Both the position numbers and the translations under genes were made by a program. From Helicoverpa zea (taxonomy: Eukaryota > Arthropoda > Insecta > Lepidoptera > Noctuidae), in contig NC_061475.1 of NCBI RefSeq assembly GCF_022581195.2, positions 9,052,001 through 9,116,000 on the forward strand: a DNA stretch of 64,000 nt. Direction: 5' to 3'. Each line of letters starts with the position of its first letter. Position 1 is the stretch's first letter. The notes beneath the pieces were generated by a model that did no database searches, was not told where the DNA came from, and worked only from the letters and a program-made list of their open reading frames with translations. This document shows positions 1 through 12,729 of the stretch, piece after piece.

Positions 1-1093
1 CCAAAATTAATTTAGAGTTCTTCAGTAGCAGCTTAACTTTGTTGCAGTAACTCTTTTGCTAGGTACAAGCGGAGAAGTATACAAAAACATACATTAGTTA
101 TCAATTAGGTTCCATCCACATGTTTTCTGAGCCACTTTATCTATGTTTCTTCTGGTTTACTCGCCCTAGCAAACAGCAACCTTCGTGCGAACATTTCTAA
201 AATGTCCGCGGAATTGCAGTAAATCTCGCCATTACAGTCTCGCTTCTATTGAGCTCATGAGAAACCCCTGACCTACAAAAACAAACAAGTTCTAATCAAA
301 CACCTAATTACTAATCATCACGTTTAATACAGCAATCACAAAGCTTACATATTTGACTATAAAACCACCCGACGTTGTTTATATCCATGGAGAACACAAT
401 GAATAGCGGAGGTGCCATTACGGAACATCTCCTAAGAAAATAGTGCGCCAAAATGCGAGTGTTTGGGGTATAAGGAACGTTACTGTCTTCGCTCTTTTGT
501 ATACGCCTTCTTCGGACCCGATCATTTTTGTAATACCACAAATCGTTGACGGATGTCTCAAAGAACCCTAACACCTCTTTATTCACTCGTAACTGATCGT
601 TTAGGTCGAATTTGACCTAGAAGAAGGTGCCTGACCTACCTGTATCACAGCATCTCTGCTCATCTGTCCTTTCTCCATGTTCATATCATATTCTATTTGA
701 TTTATTATGTTTTAAACAAATTCCTTCACGCTTTCTAGAGACGTGGTTAACCTACGTGTCTTACTGGATCAATAGATTAGATTTCTATATCAATGTTATT
801 TTTTAATGTAAGTACGTGTTTTAGCTTTTTGAAGTTTAATTTTTGTGTTATTTTAAGTACAAACCAGTATAGACTAAATGGTAGAGGAGTATGTTTTACC
901 GTTTTCATCCTTTGCTTAAGACACACCCCGAAAATACAGTTAGGTAAATAGAGTTTTTCATACAATGTAGATGTCATCATAATCTGACCTAAGATATTTT
1001 CTTAATTTACCAAAATCAATACAATTAAATAGATACCTAGGTTAATGCTGAACTAAAATGCTTTTTTCCTGTTTTTGATATCGACTTTCATAT

Positions 1094-1187
1094 AGGCAGT
1101 CGCTCCTTGTAAAGCACTGCTAAGTACTCAGCTGCATCCGGTGAGACTGGAAGCCGACCCCAACATAGTTGGGAAAAGACTCGGGAA
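1094..1187 (+). mobile_element. SINE 3' fragment
   Basis: Matches the last 90 bp of the SINE family (AGCCGACCCCAACATAGTTG) and ends in an ATGATGAAATGAT tail. The tRNA head is missing, so it is 5'-truncated. Confidence 0.75.
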
Positions 1188-2006
1188 ATGATGAAATGAT
1201 TTTGAAATCGACCCTTCTGTTATAAAATGTGTCGATTAAGTTGAAAATTCGCATGGAGAGTTTTATTTAAGGCCCTAATATTATAAGGATATACAGGTAC
1301 CTTTAGTTCTCTAAAAACAAGTGGAACCGCAAGACACAGCCAGTACACAGTAATAAGGTATTAGTTGATCTCTAAATCCTTGCTCAATGTACAACGTGTC
1401 AGATTTTGGTACATTTTTTGTGCGTCTGCGTCCATTGTCATAAACCCTTACGGTAGCTCCGGAGTGTCAGAAGTTTTGTTTTTTATTTTGTGACTGGGTT
1501 TGTGGTACACTGAGTAGTTTGGTAGTAGTAGAGTATTGTTTATAAATATTTTGAGGACAAAGCAATAATGTAGACATTTTTTAAAAGGTTTTTTTTAAAT
1601 TACTGTGTAAATCATCACCATTGATTTACCAATTCAGTCATAAATAGGACATCCTCTGCTTAGCCCTACATAGCCGTGATTTTGTTAACAGGTGCTCTAC
1701 ATTTTCCAAAAACGGTTTTACAATCAAACTTCAGTTTTAGCGTCTTCTATATCTTTTTAACTTGTTTCTATATCTTCTGGTCCTATAAAAATCCATCATA
1801 GGATTTTCAAGTCAAAAGCTTTCCCGGTGGCCAAGCTCAATCATAAATATACCTACCTATCGCACAGTATTGACACAGTTTTCTTTTACGTTTACTTGGT
1901 TACCATCACCAATCGAAGCCTCTACGCTTGCGAAGCTTACTAATTTTGAATCCAATCAATAAATAAATGGTCAATGTACCATCAACTAACATGTTATTTT
2001 ATGACA

Positions 2007-2401
2007 TCATCATCCTCCGAGCCTTTTTCCCAAACTATGTTGGGGTCGGCTTCCAGTCTAACCGGATGTAGCTGAGTACTAGTGCTTTACAAGGAGCGAC
2101 TGCCCTGCCTGACCTCCTCAACCCAGTAACCCGGGCAACCCAATACCCCTTGGTTAGACTGGTGTCAGACTTACTGGCTTCTGACTACCCGTAACGACTG
2201 CCAAGGATGTTCTATGACAGCCGGGACCTACAGTTTAACGTGCCATCCGAAACACAGTCATTGGTGTCTAAGATATACTTAGAAAGTACATACAAACTTA
2301 GAAAAGTTGCATTGGTACTTGCCTGACCTGGAATCGAACCCGCGCCCTCATACTCGAGAGGCTGGTTCTTTGCCCACTAGGCCACCACGACTTTACTGCT
2401 G
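2007..2401 (-). mobile_element. complete tRNA-derived SINE with 16-bp target duplication
   Basis: Reads on the minus strand. The head near 2391-2320 has a pol III A box (TGGCCTAGTGG) and B box (GGTTCGATTCC); the body ends in a GGATGATGA-type tail at 2007-2020. The element is flanked by a perfect 16-bp repeat, ATGTTATTTTATGACA, at 1991-2006 and 2402-2417, the mark of target-primed insertion by a LINE. It resembles tRNA-derived SINEs described in noctuids (family knowledge, name not assigned). Confidence 0.9.
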
Positions 2402-3445
2402 ATGTTATTTTATGACACTTTAAACTAAATTATTAACCTCACTGCATCTCCAACCTAACTCAATACCCCGATCTCTCATAATCCGACGTATGACGTTATT
2501 AAAGAGTTTTTGTTCGATGACGCCAGTAACAAGTGCAGAGCCTGGAGTCGCCTCTATAGTAATAGCATGTTTTATTATGTACCTGTGGCTTATTTTGTAT
2601 TTACTCAGTCAGCTACTGGATGTTCTAGGATTAGGTATATGTTTTAGTGCCGTTTTTAGAGGTGTTATGATAGACTAGCAACTATGAACACGAGTAAAAC
2701 CACTGGTTCCACCAGCGGAAGGAAATTTACTTCGCATACTCTGTATAATACCTATAAAAGACTGAAGGCAGCCCTGAAGCCTTCCTGAGCTGGAGCCTAG
2801 CCAGTATCTTGTGAATTAAGCGCATCAAAGAAACAAACTGTACCTATAGGTAATATGTATTTGTATATAGATTCGTTGGAGATTGAAATCGAATGGAAGG
2901 ACAATTTCTATCTAAGTACCTACTTATGTGTAAAACGACCCAGAATTTTCAAATAAACTTCGTTGATATTAATTTACAAATCAAGTGCGTAAGTACTACT
3001 ACCTAAATCCCCACAGATAAAAAATCTATGGGAACAGCTGACTCATATGAAGATGGAACCAAAAGAATTTTCGATAAGAATTAATCTCAAATCATTTGGT
3101 ACTAATAACTAAAGACGAACTTTTTTACGTTTTTTTTCAAAATCAAAGATGGCGTTGCGATATCTGAATATAGACGTCAACCGAACATACTGATATTATC
3201 TGTGGTCTTAATTTTGTGGCTATGAAATGAGCGGGTAAGATTCTTGACTGTATTAACTGTAGGCATGGGTAACGAAAACGTTTAGTAGGCAGGAGAAATT
3301 GATGATAAAATTAATGTACTTTTATTATTGTGACTTGTTTTCAAGTTGTGGTTAGGTTAGCACGTATATGCTTTATTTACTTTTTTTGTTGTAGTCCAAA
3401 AGTACCTACTTTCTTAATTAAATTAAAACCTAACCAAATTATCAT

Positions 3446-3490
3446 TATATCAGCCTATTGTCGTCCACTGCTGAATATAGGCCTCCCTTT
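3446..3490 (-). mobile_element. LINE 3'-end fragment
   Basis: Inverse of the GCCTATATTCAGCAGTGGAC type terminus found at 12.0 kb; only about 45 bp remain. Confidence 0.5.
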
Positions 3491-5689
3491 GGCAAACCGA
3501 ATTCCAGAGTTTTTAAATTACTTACCTACTCTATCTACATATTTACAAAATACTTATATACAAAAAAATATCACTCTATACGCATAATAATTGTAATTTA
3601 TTATTCACCCGCTATTCTCATAGCCACACCAACGTCACCAACACAGTAGCATTCCCACCACAGTACTTACAGATTACATACACTTATGACATTCAGCATC
3701 GTTCCCACGCCGTGACTAACACAATTACACGGATCCACTCACTTCTGTAATTAGGTAGTCAATCAGGCAGTGATAGGTCAGATTTGTAGTGAGAGAGATT
3801 ATCTAGATTTGCTAGTGATTGGAAAATGGCATGCGGTTGACAAAAGTCACAGGCGTGAAGTTCTAGAACTTCTAGCTAAGCTCTAGTTCCGGATCAGGAA
3901 ATGTTAACAGGTTTTTTCTTTCTGAGAACTGTACAGAATTACCAAAACTCAAACTCAAAATATTAATAAGTTTATAAAGTATGGCTTAAAGGCTTTTTTG
4001 CAGGCGTTGCAAATATAAGGGAAAATCCGTCTTGTCATGAGCCTTGAATTTGCCGCGGAGCGAACGATTTAAGCAAAGATTGGTTTGTTCGAATAAACAT
4101 ACATATACTTTAAACTTACTATTTTAATCGAGAAAACTTTTGATATAGAGCCAGCTTACTAAACTTACAGTTATATCCCTAACCGTACGCTCGGCGGCTA
4201 ACAAGCTATCCTTCTAATTCAACTACCAAACAACTTTCATTCTTTCCTCACAAGACTTAACCCTTCAATAGCCACTCTTTAACCCAATACCAATACTCAA
4301 TCCATTACGTTTTTTTATACCCGACGATTTTACCGGCGTTCGGTAAACAGAGTTACCGCGGCAGGCTTTGGCGGTAAAACGCGGTAAAAAAGGTCAATTC
4401 GACAGGAATAAATATTGGGTACTTAAGTCACCGTTGCTGGGTAAGCAGAAATGTACGTTTGGGAAATATTGAGCTGTGTTTTTGGTGGGTATTTTATGTG
4501 GTGTTGATGTAAAATAACGATATTTTTGAAAGAAATAAGAAAGAAGTAAAAAATGATAATATTATCTCAAAACTAATCATCATTGACTGGCTTCTGTCAA
4601 CGGTTTCACCCGCTTACTGAAGGAACTCTTCTTATTTACCTATAAGCATGACTACCGAGTATCATCAAAATAAATTCGGTTCATAATATTGCGTAATAGG
4701 ATAAAATGAGAGATCATCAATTCTAAACATGATGTGTATAAAATGCATATGCAAGGTTTGGTACCAAATATTCACCCGCTTCAATGGATATCGAACCCAA
4801 AAAGCAAACTGCTGTGACATTCAACGTCAATGCATATTTTTTATTCTAAAAAATCCCATCCTTTAACATGATCGTAAATGACTCATAAACTTACTCATAT
4901 CATCCTTTAGTCAGCTCTACATGAACCTAGTTGCAACCTCAAAAAATAAACAATATTAAACTGGCAACAAACTGTAAAATTAACATCGCACCAAACCTTA
5001 ACTAAAGGGAATAAAAACATTGAAATCCCGACTCTAATGACTGGGCAAACAATTTATCTTTACCTCCAAACCGACATAAGGTCGAAAATCCTGTGAACAC
5101 AACTGCAGCAACATAAAGAATTTGGATATTCAATCTTATATGTGTTGCACGCAAAAATGACCTGTAAGGTTCATCCTGTTGATTCTCCAAGTGTTTGTAG
5201 AGGACGGAGGTTTTAAATTAGCAAGTCCTACCGCGGTAAAATTTAAAGACTTGGCCTTCTAATGTGTACGCCAAACACGGGGTCTAATATGACCGGCAGA
5301 GGGGTCTATTGTCGAGCCATGCGAGGGTTAATGTGAGCAGTTAACGGGTTAGACGTGTCATGGCGCCTTGCTGCCGGTTGACAGCAGTTAGACTGATAAA
5401 TAAGGTAATTGTGTTTGTGGGAACAACTTTTTTGGAGAAAAAATCACGTTTTGAAAAGTGTTTTGGGTCATTCGAAATGCTTGTGGGATGCTATCAATAC
5501 TATTTATAGAGTCTGCTGCGTCAGAGATTATGAAAAAGGCTTCTTTAATTATGTTAAATGTAGGGAGCCAATCCCAAGCTTCATATTCCCAAAGAAAGTT
5601 TTAAGGAACGTATTTTGTTCATTTGGAATTTTTCCTTTTGTCCTCCGCAAAATCCGTGGCTTTGCCCATTCTCTGGCTGACTGTTCTTC

Positions 5690-5815
5690 ACCACTTCTTC
5701 TTTCCAGCAAAATTATATAGGAAATGTCGTTTTTTTGGTTCTGTATTTTGTAAACTTGACCTTCTAAAAGTGCTTATTTTCAGCCTTCATTGAATAATTG
5801 ACTTTGGATCTTTAT
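5690..5815 (+). mobile_element. CR1/Jockey-type LINE 3' end, second fragment
   Basis: CTTCTAAAAGTGCTTATTTT followed by CATTGAATAATTGACTTTGG; same family as at 7.2 kb. The 103-codon open frame just upstream has no recognisable LINE motif. Confidence 0.45.
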
Positions 5816-6544
5816 CCCACTTGGTGCTTTCAGTGCCTATGTAAGAAGAAAGAAGACGTTTGTATCCTATCGTGTCTTTACCTATATAAACTGATGACAG
5901 ATGAGTAATAGTAATATTTATATTGATTCACGTTACGTATTAATTCCGGCCTGAACACGTGTATCTATGATATGACAAAACGGGTTTATTTCATTAGGAG
6001 TTGTGTCATAATTGGAACCGTGTGTAGAGCGTTTTTTTTTTCTATATATGATACGTGAATTATTAATACAGTGATATACTATGTATGATCAGATTACACT
6101 CATACCTGAAGGTTTATATATGAACATGATTGCATCTCCTGTCATTGTTAACCTGAAATAATATGCATGCATAGATTTGGTAACTTGTGAAGCAAAGATA
6201 GGTGTTTCCCTGTCTCCCCAGTAATATTTAGGTAAGTAAGTACTTTAAAAGAAAAAAATAGAAATTAAATGGGTCTGTCAGAATGACGGGTTTACGGTGT
6301 ACCCTTTCAGGTTTATTGCAGTAACTTAGTGCTTATTTCCTGTCTTCTACTTTTCCTATGTACTTGCTCTCTTTAGTAAATCCGTTATTTATCGTGTGCG
6401 ATTATTTTTATTCTTGAAATCTGCAAGCAAACAAACTTTTTGTCAGCTTTGTAATATTAGGCTCTAGATTTTAGACTCCCTTATGACTTATACACAATTA
6501 AAAACCTAAGGACCTATTCCCTCACCCACTAGGTACAAAGCAAC

Positions 6545-6690
6545 CCTGCTATAATTTCAGCAGTTTGAGCAGTCGTAAGATACCGCGGTGCGTGTTCGCT
6601 GCGGCTTTGACTTGCCGCCGCGCCGCCGCAAAGCCTCCCGACTTTGTTATTGCTTGTAGGGCTGTCTACGATACTTATCGATATATTATT
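6545..6690. repeat. GC-rich DRE-containing module, copy 1
   Basis: About 145 bp: CTGCTATAATTTCAGCAG, then GTAAGATACCGCGGTGCGTG, a CG-rich core, then GACTTTGTTATTGCTTGTAG and TATCGATA (6676-6683). Lacks the TATAAAT seen in copies 2 and 3. Confidence 0.75.
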
Positions 6691-6934
6691 TTAAAGATTT
6701 TTTTCTTGGGATTTTGTCTAACTGTATGATAACTCTTACATAATTAAACTAACCTTTTTAAAACATCTCAAGACCTGTAAACTGGGCCTATATCCGATCT
6801 CATCCAGTATAAAGTAAGTAGGTAGTTCTTCTTCATAAAACATACTCTTTGGAACCGCACAACTAGCTCGACGTTTCTTAAGCACCTGTAATTTAATAGG
6901 TCTATATGATTTAAAAAACTTTGACTTTGACTCG

Positions 6935-7105
6935 GCCAGTATAAATCCCCTGTTATAATTTTAGCATACCTGCGGACCTGCGTCTCTTGTCGTAAGATAC
7001 CGCGCTGCGTGTTCGCTGCGGCTTTGACTCGCCGCCCGCGCCGCCTCCTCCCGACTTTGTTATTGCTTGTAGGGCTGTCCAAGATACTTATCGATAAATA
7101 TTATT
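6935..7105. repeat. GC-rich DRE-containing module, copy 2
   Basis: Second copy of the module, with TATAAAT at 6940-6946, the CG-rich core, and TATCGATA at 7089-7096. The minus-strand open frame over it (about 100 codons) shares a peptide with copy 3 only because the DNA is repeated. Confidence 0.75.
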
Positions 7106-7184
7106 GAAGCAATTTTATTCAGATTTTACACTCATTTGTTAAAACTCTTACACAATTAAACGTAGGTACCTTATTAAAACATCT

Positions 7185-7350
7185 TCATTTTCTTCTTCCC
7201 AGCAAAAACACATAGGAAGTTGTGAAGGGTGGGCGTTTTGGGGGCTGTCTTTTGTAAATTTCTGACGTTCGAAAAGTGCTTACTCTTACTCTGCTGTTTT
7301 GCAGCCAAGTTTGAATAAACGATTTTTTATTTTGATTCATTTCAAGACCT
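7185..7350 (+). mobile_element. CR1/Jockey-type LINE 3' end
   Basis: The AAAAGTGCTTACTCTTACTC to TTTGAATAAACGATTTTTTA stretch matches the usual lepidopteran LINE 3' terminus (AAAGTGCTTA...TTGAATAAATGATTTTGA). A related end lies at 5690-5815. No coding sequence remains. Confidence 0.5.
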
Positions 7351-7375
7351 GTAAGCTGGACCTATAGGTACCCAA

Positions 7376-7560
7376 ACTCAGCCAGTATAAATCCCTGCTA
7401 TAATTTCAGCAGTGTGGAGCTGCGCCTCTTGTCGTAAGATACCGCGGTGCGTGTTCGCTGCGGCTTTGACTTGCCGCCGAGCCGCCGCGCCGCAAAGCCT
7501 CCCGACTTTGTTATTGCTTGTAGGGCTGTCCAACATACTTATCGATATATTATTTTTATA
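7376..7560. repeat. GC-rich DRE-containing module, copy 3
   Basis: Third copy, with TATAAAT at 7386-7392 about 20 bp upstream of TTTCAGCAGT, the CG-rich core, and TATCGATA at 7540-7547. Best preserved of the three. Confidence 0.75.
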
Positions 7561-8353
7561 ATTGTGTGACCTAATGAGACTGATTTGGCACAGCAATGCT
7601 CAACAATACCAAACATAAGATTTAAGAAAGTATTTAATTGAAGAGTCTGGGGGGGTTTATAATAACAAAGATAGCTCAATCCTACATATATCGATTAACC
7701 TCATTAAAATTTAGTGCAAGAAATCTTGACACAGGCATTTGTCTTTAGGATTTTCCCTTAGTGAATTTAAGAGAAACTCTTCCGAATAATTTTACACAAA
7801 AGTAATAAGTATATTTTAGAATCTTGATCGTAGGAAACTGACCCATTCCAGAGCTCCGAATTCTCTATTAAAAATACTTTAAAATTAGAGTTTTAATTAT
7901 AGAGTCAAGTCACCTATCCCAGAATTTATCTTCTATAATAAAATTTAGGCATGTATGCAGTGCAAAGAAAAAATAATTTAAAATAATATCAAAACCAATT
8001 CATTGCTACCCCTACCGCACGCGACGCCGACCATATTATTGACACTATAAATTCTAACACGCGTTTTTAAAACCAGCCTCCCACGCACACAAGCGCACCG
8101 GATCAGGTGTGACACGCACACATGCATAGGCGAAGTATTGTTACTCTGTGTTCATTAGTAGGATTCAATATATGGTTAAAGTTGTGGATAATATTTAGGT
8201 CTTAAGTATTATACTCACGTTCTATCCAGCAATGAGTAGGTACAACAAAGAAGAATAGGTTATGGGATTTTCCATAGTTTTGTACCCAAATCTACATTTG
8301 CGTCTTTTTTAGTAAAACGATGCTTCTTCATTATAGGGATGTGCTTTTTTTTG

Positions 8354-8423
8354 TTTCAGAAAAATGTTTGTCCTGTTGCAAATCTACCTTTCAGAAAAAT
8401 GTTTGTCCTGTTGCAAATCTACC
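8354..8423. repeat. exact 35-bp tandem duplication
   Basis: Two identical adjacent 35-bp copies (8354-8388 and 8389-8423) starting TTTCAGAAAAATGTTTGTCC. The unit begins with a splice-acceptor-like TTTCAG after a T run. Confidence 0.9.
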
Positions 8424-8983
8424 AGACTAACCATAGGCAAACTAAAAAAGGCTGAAATAAATCACTCAAACCTGAAAAATTACTTTTATCATCTATACAA
8501 GTCAAAAAGTCTAGGTCGGCTTCAATTTCAAGAGGAATCTCATTCTTCTTCTTTCTCCTTATTTGTCGGCCCTGGCATTGGCATAATGAACCACACGGCA
8601 AGCCACATACACACACATTGATAAATAATCAGCGTGGTGTCACACATTCTCACAAGCACAACAACCCATATGACGTACAAAATGACGTCATTACATCCGG
8701 ATATCAAACGGTGATCAAATCGATAATTGGGTTTGCAAATATTTGATTACAAATAACGATGTCGCCCTATTGTCTGTCCAGCAACATGCTAATTTACTTC
8801 TACCTACTTAATACTTATTTACCTAATCCTCGTGAAAAGTTTTAATTAAATCTTTAGATAATGTTAGAAAACTATAACTATTGTATTTTCATAATTATTT
8901 TACTTGAAATCACTTCAGATTCTGAAAATAGAATAGAAGAAGTAAACATGCTGTACCGAACACAGATAAAATTTTAATGAGGG

Positions 8984-9004
8984 CAGGATGATGATGATGA
9001 TGAT
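8984..9004 (+). repeat. (GATGAT)n tail
   Basis: GGGCAGGATGATGATGATGA is the RTE-type LINE terminus also seen at 50.1 kb; almost nothing else of the element remains. Confidence 0.5.
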
Positions 9005-9861
9005 TCATTTAAATCTTCATCAGTCTCATAGAAAGCAAGAGTAAAAGTTAATCACCCTTCTTGGAATATTATCCACAAGATTCCCCCTAATATTTTCTTT
9101 CAATGTGGTACATAAAATACACAAATGTATCTATCTACATAATTATTGTAAGTAATATTGTATATAGTAATATTTATTCCTATCTAAGATCATTGTTTCG
9201 GCAAGATTATGGTTTATGCAAATAAATGTTTCTTACTTTCTTTCGGGTCCGAAGAAAGGCGCGGTTGAACCTAGTTTAATTAAAAATTCTACGTAACCTT
9301 AGTCCCAGTTATTTAATTTACTTACAACTGATGGTTAAGATAACGCTAACTACCAGTTAGGGTCGTTATTCCTCCGCCAAAGCTTACATGTTACTGTTAA
9401 TTAGTAATTAAGCCAATGGATTCATTAAAATTTTATGCCTTTTTAATTTATGGAGATTATTTATGTGAATTAAGTAGCGGTGGAGTTTAAAAGCTTTCTT
9501 TGTGACATAGTTTTTATTAAGAAAGTTGGGACTACCTATAGGATACCTATTTTTTAGGTTTAATGTATGCATGTACCTAGATACGTAACGTAGGTATTTA
9601 GATACTTTGTTCATAGTAAGGGCTTTGTACGCCATAAAAATATTGCTTTGCCATAACGTAGGTATTTATTGTTTTTTGGAGAATGTTCTTACTAATACCT
9701 ACCTACTCTACTTATTATAGGTATATTTTTCTTCTAGGGGAACAGTAACTAGGTACATAGAAAAATATCTATTACCTAACCCAACTTATTATTTTTTCGA
9801 ACATTAGTGTATGAAGTTGTATCTCTTTTCATTGACAGCTATGTCTACATCAGATTAATAA

Positions 9862-10035
9862 GGTCATCATCTGCCTAGCCTTTTCCCGACTATATCTGTC
9901 TGTCCTACCGGATGCAGCAGAGTTGGTACCAGTGTTTTACACACACTGATTGACTATCCTATCTGACCTCCTCAACCCAGTTACCCGTGCTACCCACCCC
10001 CTTGGTAGGTAACACTTGTTGACAGACTTCAAATT
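9862..10035 (-). mobile_element. SINE fragment, divergent
   Basis: Shares the CCTAGCCTTTTCCCGACTAT and CTGACCTCCTCAACCCAGTT blocks with the SINE family but lacks the tRNA head and ends in unrelated sequence. Confidence 0.65.
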
Positions 10036-11997
10036 AATAATTAGGTAATAAGTCATTGATAGACACTTCAATATTTCCAATCACAATCTTCCCATACCAT
10101 ACCTTACCCGTGTACTTTAAGGTGTATAACCTCGGTACAAAAATAAAGGATTCGCTATCGGTCACATCACTACCTCTCTTTGTGTGCCGCGTAACTACCG
10201 TGACGGACGGTGGCATGCGAGAACGCAGTATGCTAATTATTTTTAATTATTGTTCGTAATTATTGCAATTATCTACTTGTTTTTGTTTAAGGGATGGGTA
10301 GAGGTGGTAATATTTGTTGGTAAGGCATAATAGGCTTACCTATACAAGATGTCCTTAGAATTATAAAATAGTTCAATGGATAGTAGTGAGTAGATATAAG
10401 AACTTTTTGACACTATGCGACATTCTTGAAAGTTGATCATAATTTTAGAAAGCGAGCGGTAGGTAGTAAATTAGGTATACACATTTAGGGTGGGTTGCGT
10501 CATTTAACTATACCTAACGCTAACCGAACCATTTTCGGTTGTCAGATCGCCGATTTAAGCAATGGTTACAAATAAACAGCTGATTATCGTGGCTAAATAG
10601 TCAACTCACCCTTAATACCTTTACCTACCTACACTACCTTTAAATACTAAAATACTGCGCAATAAAAGTCACTTCAACAAACAATAAAAAAATTAATTAG
10701 TGAAAGTAAGAACGGTAAGTAACCTACCTTATATAAGAAAGTCAATCACTGATCAATCTTGCAATCAATTTAATCAATAAAATTAATTGATCAACTGCAA
10801 TCCAATTATTGCAATTGTTATTACTTTAGGTATAATAATAAATATATGGTTCCGTTTCGAATAAATAATAAAATCCTTTCAATCGTAAAATTAAAACATT
10901 GTAACTGTATTCGCATAAAATGTTAAGTCAATATTCATTCATAAGAAAAACTATTATATTTTTGTTCAAAAGTTCAAGTAAAAGTTTTCTTCTTTCATAG
11001 CTTTAATTTTAATTGAAATATTTTTTGTTAATTGTTATTTGGTAGCAGTAACGTTTATATTGTGCTGTAGATATTATTACTCTATGTAACTTGAATCTTT
11101 TTCAAAATAAGTTAGGTAATTAATATTTTTTTTGAGTTTATTTTATTACGAATACTTACATTGGATCTTATAAACTAACAAATCGGAACATCATAAAATC
11201 CTTTTTATAGTAAAAGCAAAAAATAATATAAAACATATTCCTATCTATTTCATTACCTAACCAAGGAATTTTAAGGGCAAAAAAATTAACCAATTTACTA
11301 ACAAAGATCATTTTTGTAAGTAGGTTTGAACAGGAAAATTAGACACATACTTAGGTAAAAAAGTAGTAAAGTAAAAAAGTATTTTTTTGGATATTATCAT
11401 TAAATCGGCATTTTTACAAATGTCTATTAAACAAAATTAACCTTACCAAGAAATAAACTCACAAAACAAACTCTTAGATTCTTATCACTATCATATTTAA
11501 CCTTTCCAATACAAATGACTGACACAGTTAAAACACCAGTTATTTACAAGTTACTAACCTTAGAAGTTCTGGTTAAGTTAAACTTCAAGGAACATACTAC
11601 GATCAATTTCAGCTTGGCAATTTACAATGTTCGGTGAAACCCATAAGAGTAAGTGAGACAGCATGTAAGAGCGAGATGGTTAGACGTCGCTTTGTTTAGG
11701 CGGGGGGCGGGACGCAACCACGCCCACTTATCGATCGAGTTGGTATAATTTATTCATAATTTCAGTTATTATGTTCTCTTTTCGAATAATATTATTCGAA
11801 GCGGCCAGTGAGGGTTAAATAGTTATCTGCATGTAAAAAAGGTTTTAACCACCAATAATTTGGTAGTTAGAACTTTTTTTATATGCCTTTGTCCGTCTGA
11901 ATGTAACTTTTGTTCTAAAGGCACAAAAAAACTGCTTTGGCTCTTTTATTGAAAGGGAGTGCCCTATACCTATAATAGTGTGTCATTAAATAGTTTA

Positions 11998-12031
11998 ATA
12001 GGCCTATGTCCAGCAGTGGACTGCGATAGGC

Positions 12032-12065
<34 letters not shown>
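11998..12065 (+). mobile_element. LINE/SINE 3' end with (GAT)n tail
   Basis: AGGCCTATGTCCAGCAGTGG followed by GATAGGCT and about ten GAT repeats (12031-12063). This terminus is extremely common in lepidopteran genomes. It lies 0.5 kb before the tup LIM1 exon. Confidence 0.7.
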
Positions 12066-12539
12066 ATAGTTTAATGGATTTTAAATGAGCATGACACCTC
12101 TATTTCTAGGTCGTTACTTAGAGAAAGTAAGGGGGAGGTAGACTTGTGACTAAACGTAGTTCCAATCTAATTACTTACCTGTCTAGAACTAAGTATGTAC
12201 CTACAATACAAAAAAATCAAAAATATGTTGCTGAAATGTTTGATGTCTTTTCCATACCTAAGTAGGAAAACTGCAATGCTTTGGCTTTAAAAATCAACTA
12301 AGAATGGCATGCCTTATTATAAAATTAGAGCTTAACGAGTTCCTTGTGAGGAGAGTATAAAAATCATGGTAAAACCAGGTCGCGCAATCTTCATTAAATG
12401 GTAAAACAAGCTCGCAACAACCATTTTTGCAAAATCTATTTCATATACTTACGAGGTCATTAAAAGAACCCCAAAAAAGACCCATCTTTGCTCACACATT
12501 TCTTTCACCAACTCCTAACCAACCTCATTTCTCCCACAG

Positions 12540-12729
12540 AAAAGCTGCGCCTCTCCCTCTGCGTAGGCTGCGGCGGTCAGATCCATGACCAGTACATCCT
12601 GAGGGTGGCTCCCGACCTGGAGTGGCACGCCGCCTGCCTCAAGTGCCAGGAGTGCCGGCAGTTCCTCGACGAGTCCTGTACCTGCTTCGTGAGGGATGGC
12701 AAGACGTATTGCAAGAGGGATTATACTAG
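12540..12729 (+). CDS. tup: tup exon: LIM domain 1
   Basis: Acceptor cccacag ends at 12539 and donor gtgagt starts at 12730. The exon opens with two bases completing a split codon, then reads KLRLSLCVGCGG and ends in KRDYTR with the Arg codon split. The Cys/His spacing of a LIM double zinc finger is complete: CVGC, H in WHAAC, CLKCQEC, and C...CKRDY. This is the first recognisable coding exon; no upstream coding exon was found. Confidence 0.95.

Larger units (their letters stand above)
1..6540. other. AT-rich non-coding sequence
   Basis: Apart from the SINE and LINE pieces listed, no gene is recognisable. The open frames (up to 103 codons) have no domain, no plausible splice context and ordinary background composition. 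A short GC-richer patch at 4330-4400 and 5220-5390 shares ACCGCGGTAAAA-type words of unknown meaning. Confidence 0.55.
7600..12490. other. AT-rich sequence upstream of the tup LIM1 exon
   Basis: No coding exon recognised; the missing tup 5' exon could be here but I could not find it. A GC-rich patch at 11698-11740 (GGCGGGGGGCGGGACGC, CCACGCCC, ATCGATCG) is a candidate regulatory site. Confidence 0.5.

Noticed and set aside
2318..2391. tRNA gene
   Set aside because: A and B boxes are present but no cloverleaf with an acceptor stem follows; the sequence is the head of a SINE found in several copies.
5409..5720. 103-codon + strand frame
   Set aside because: No recognisable domain; its end overlaps a LINE 3' terminus and composition is background.
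6768..7596. Two minus-strand frames sharing PTSNNKVGR and VKAAANT
   Set aside because: The shared peptide follows from the repeated GC-rich module. The third copy does not keep the frame and there is no start in common.
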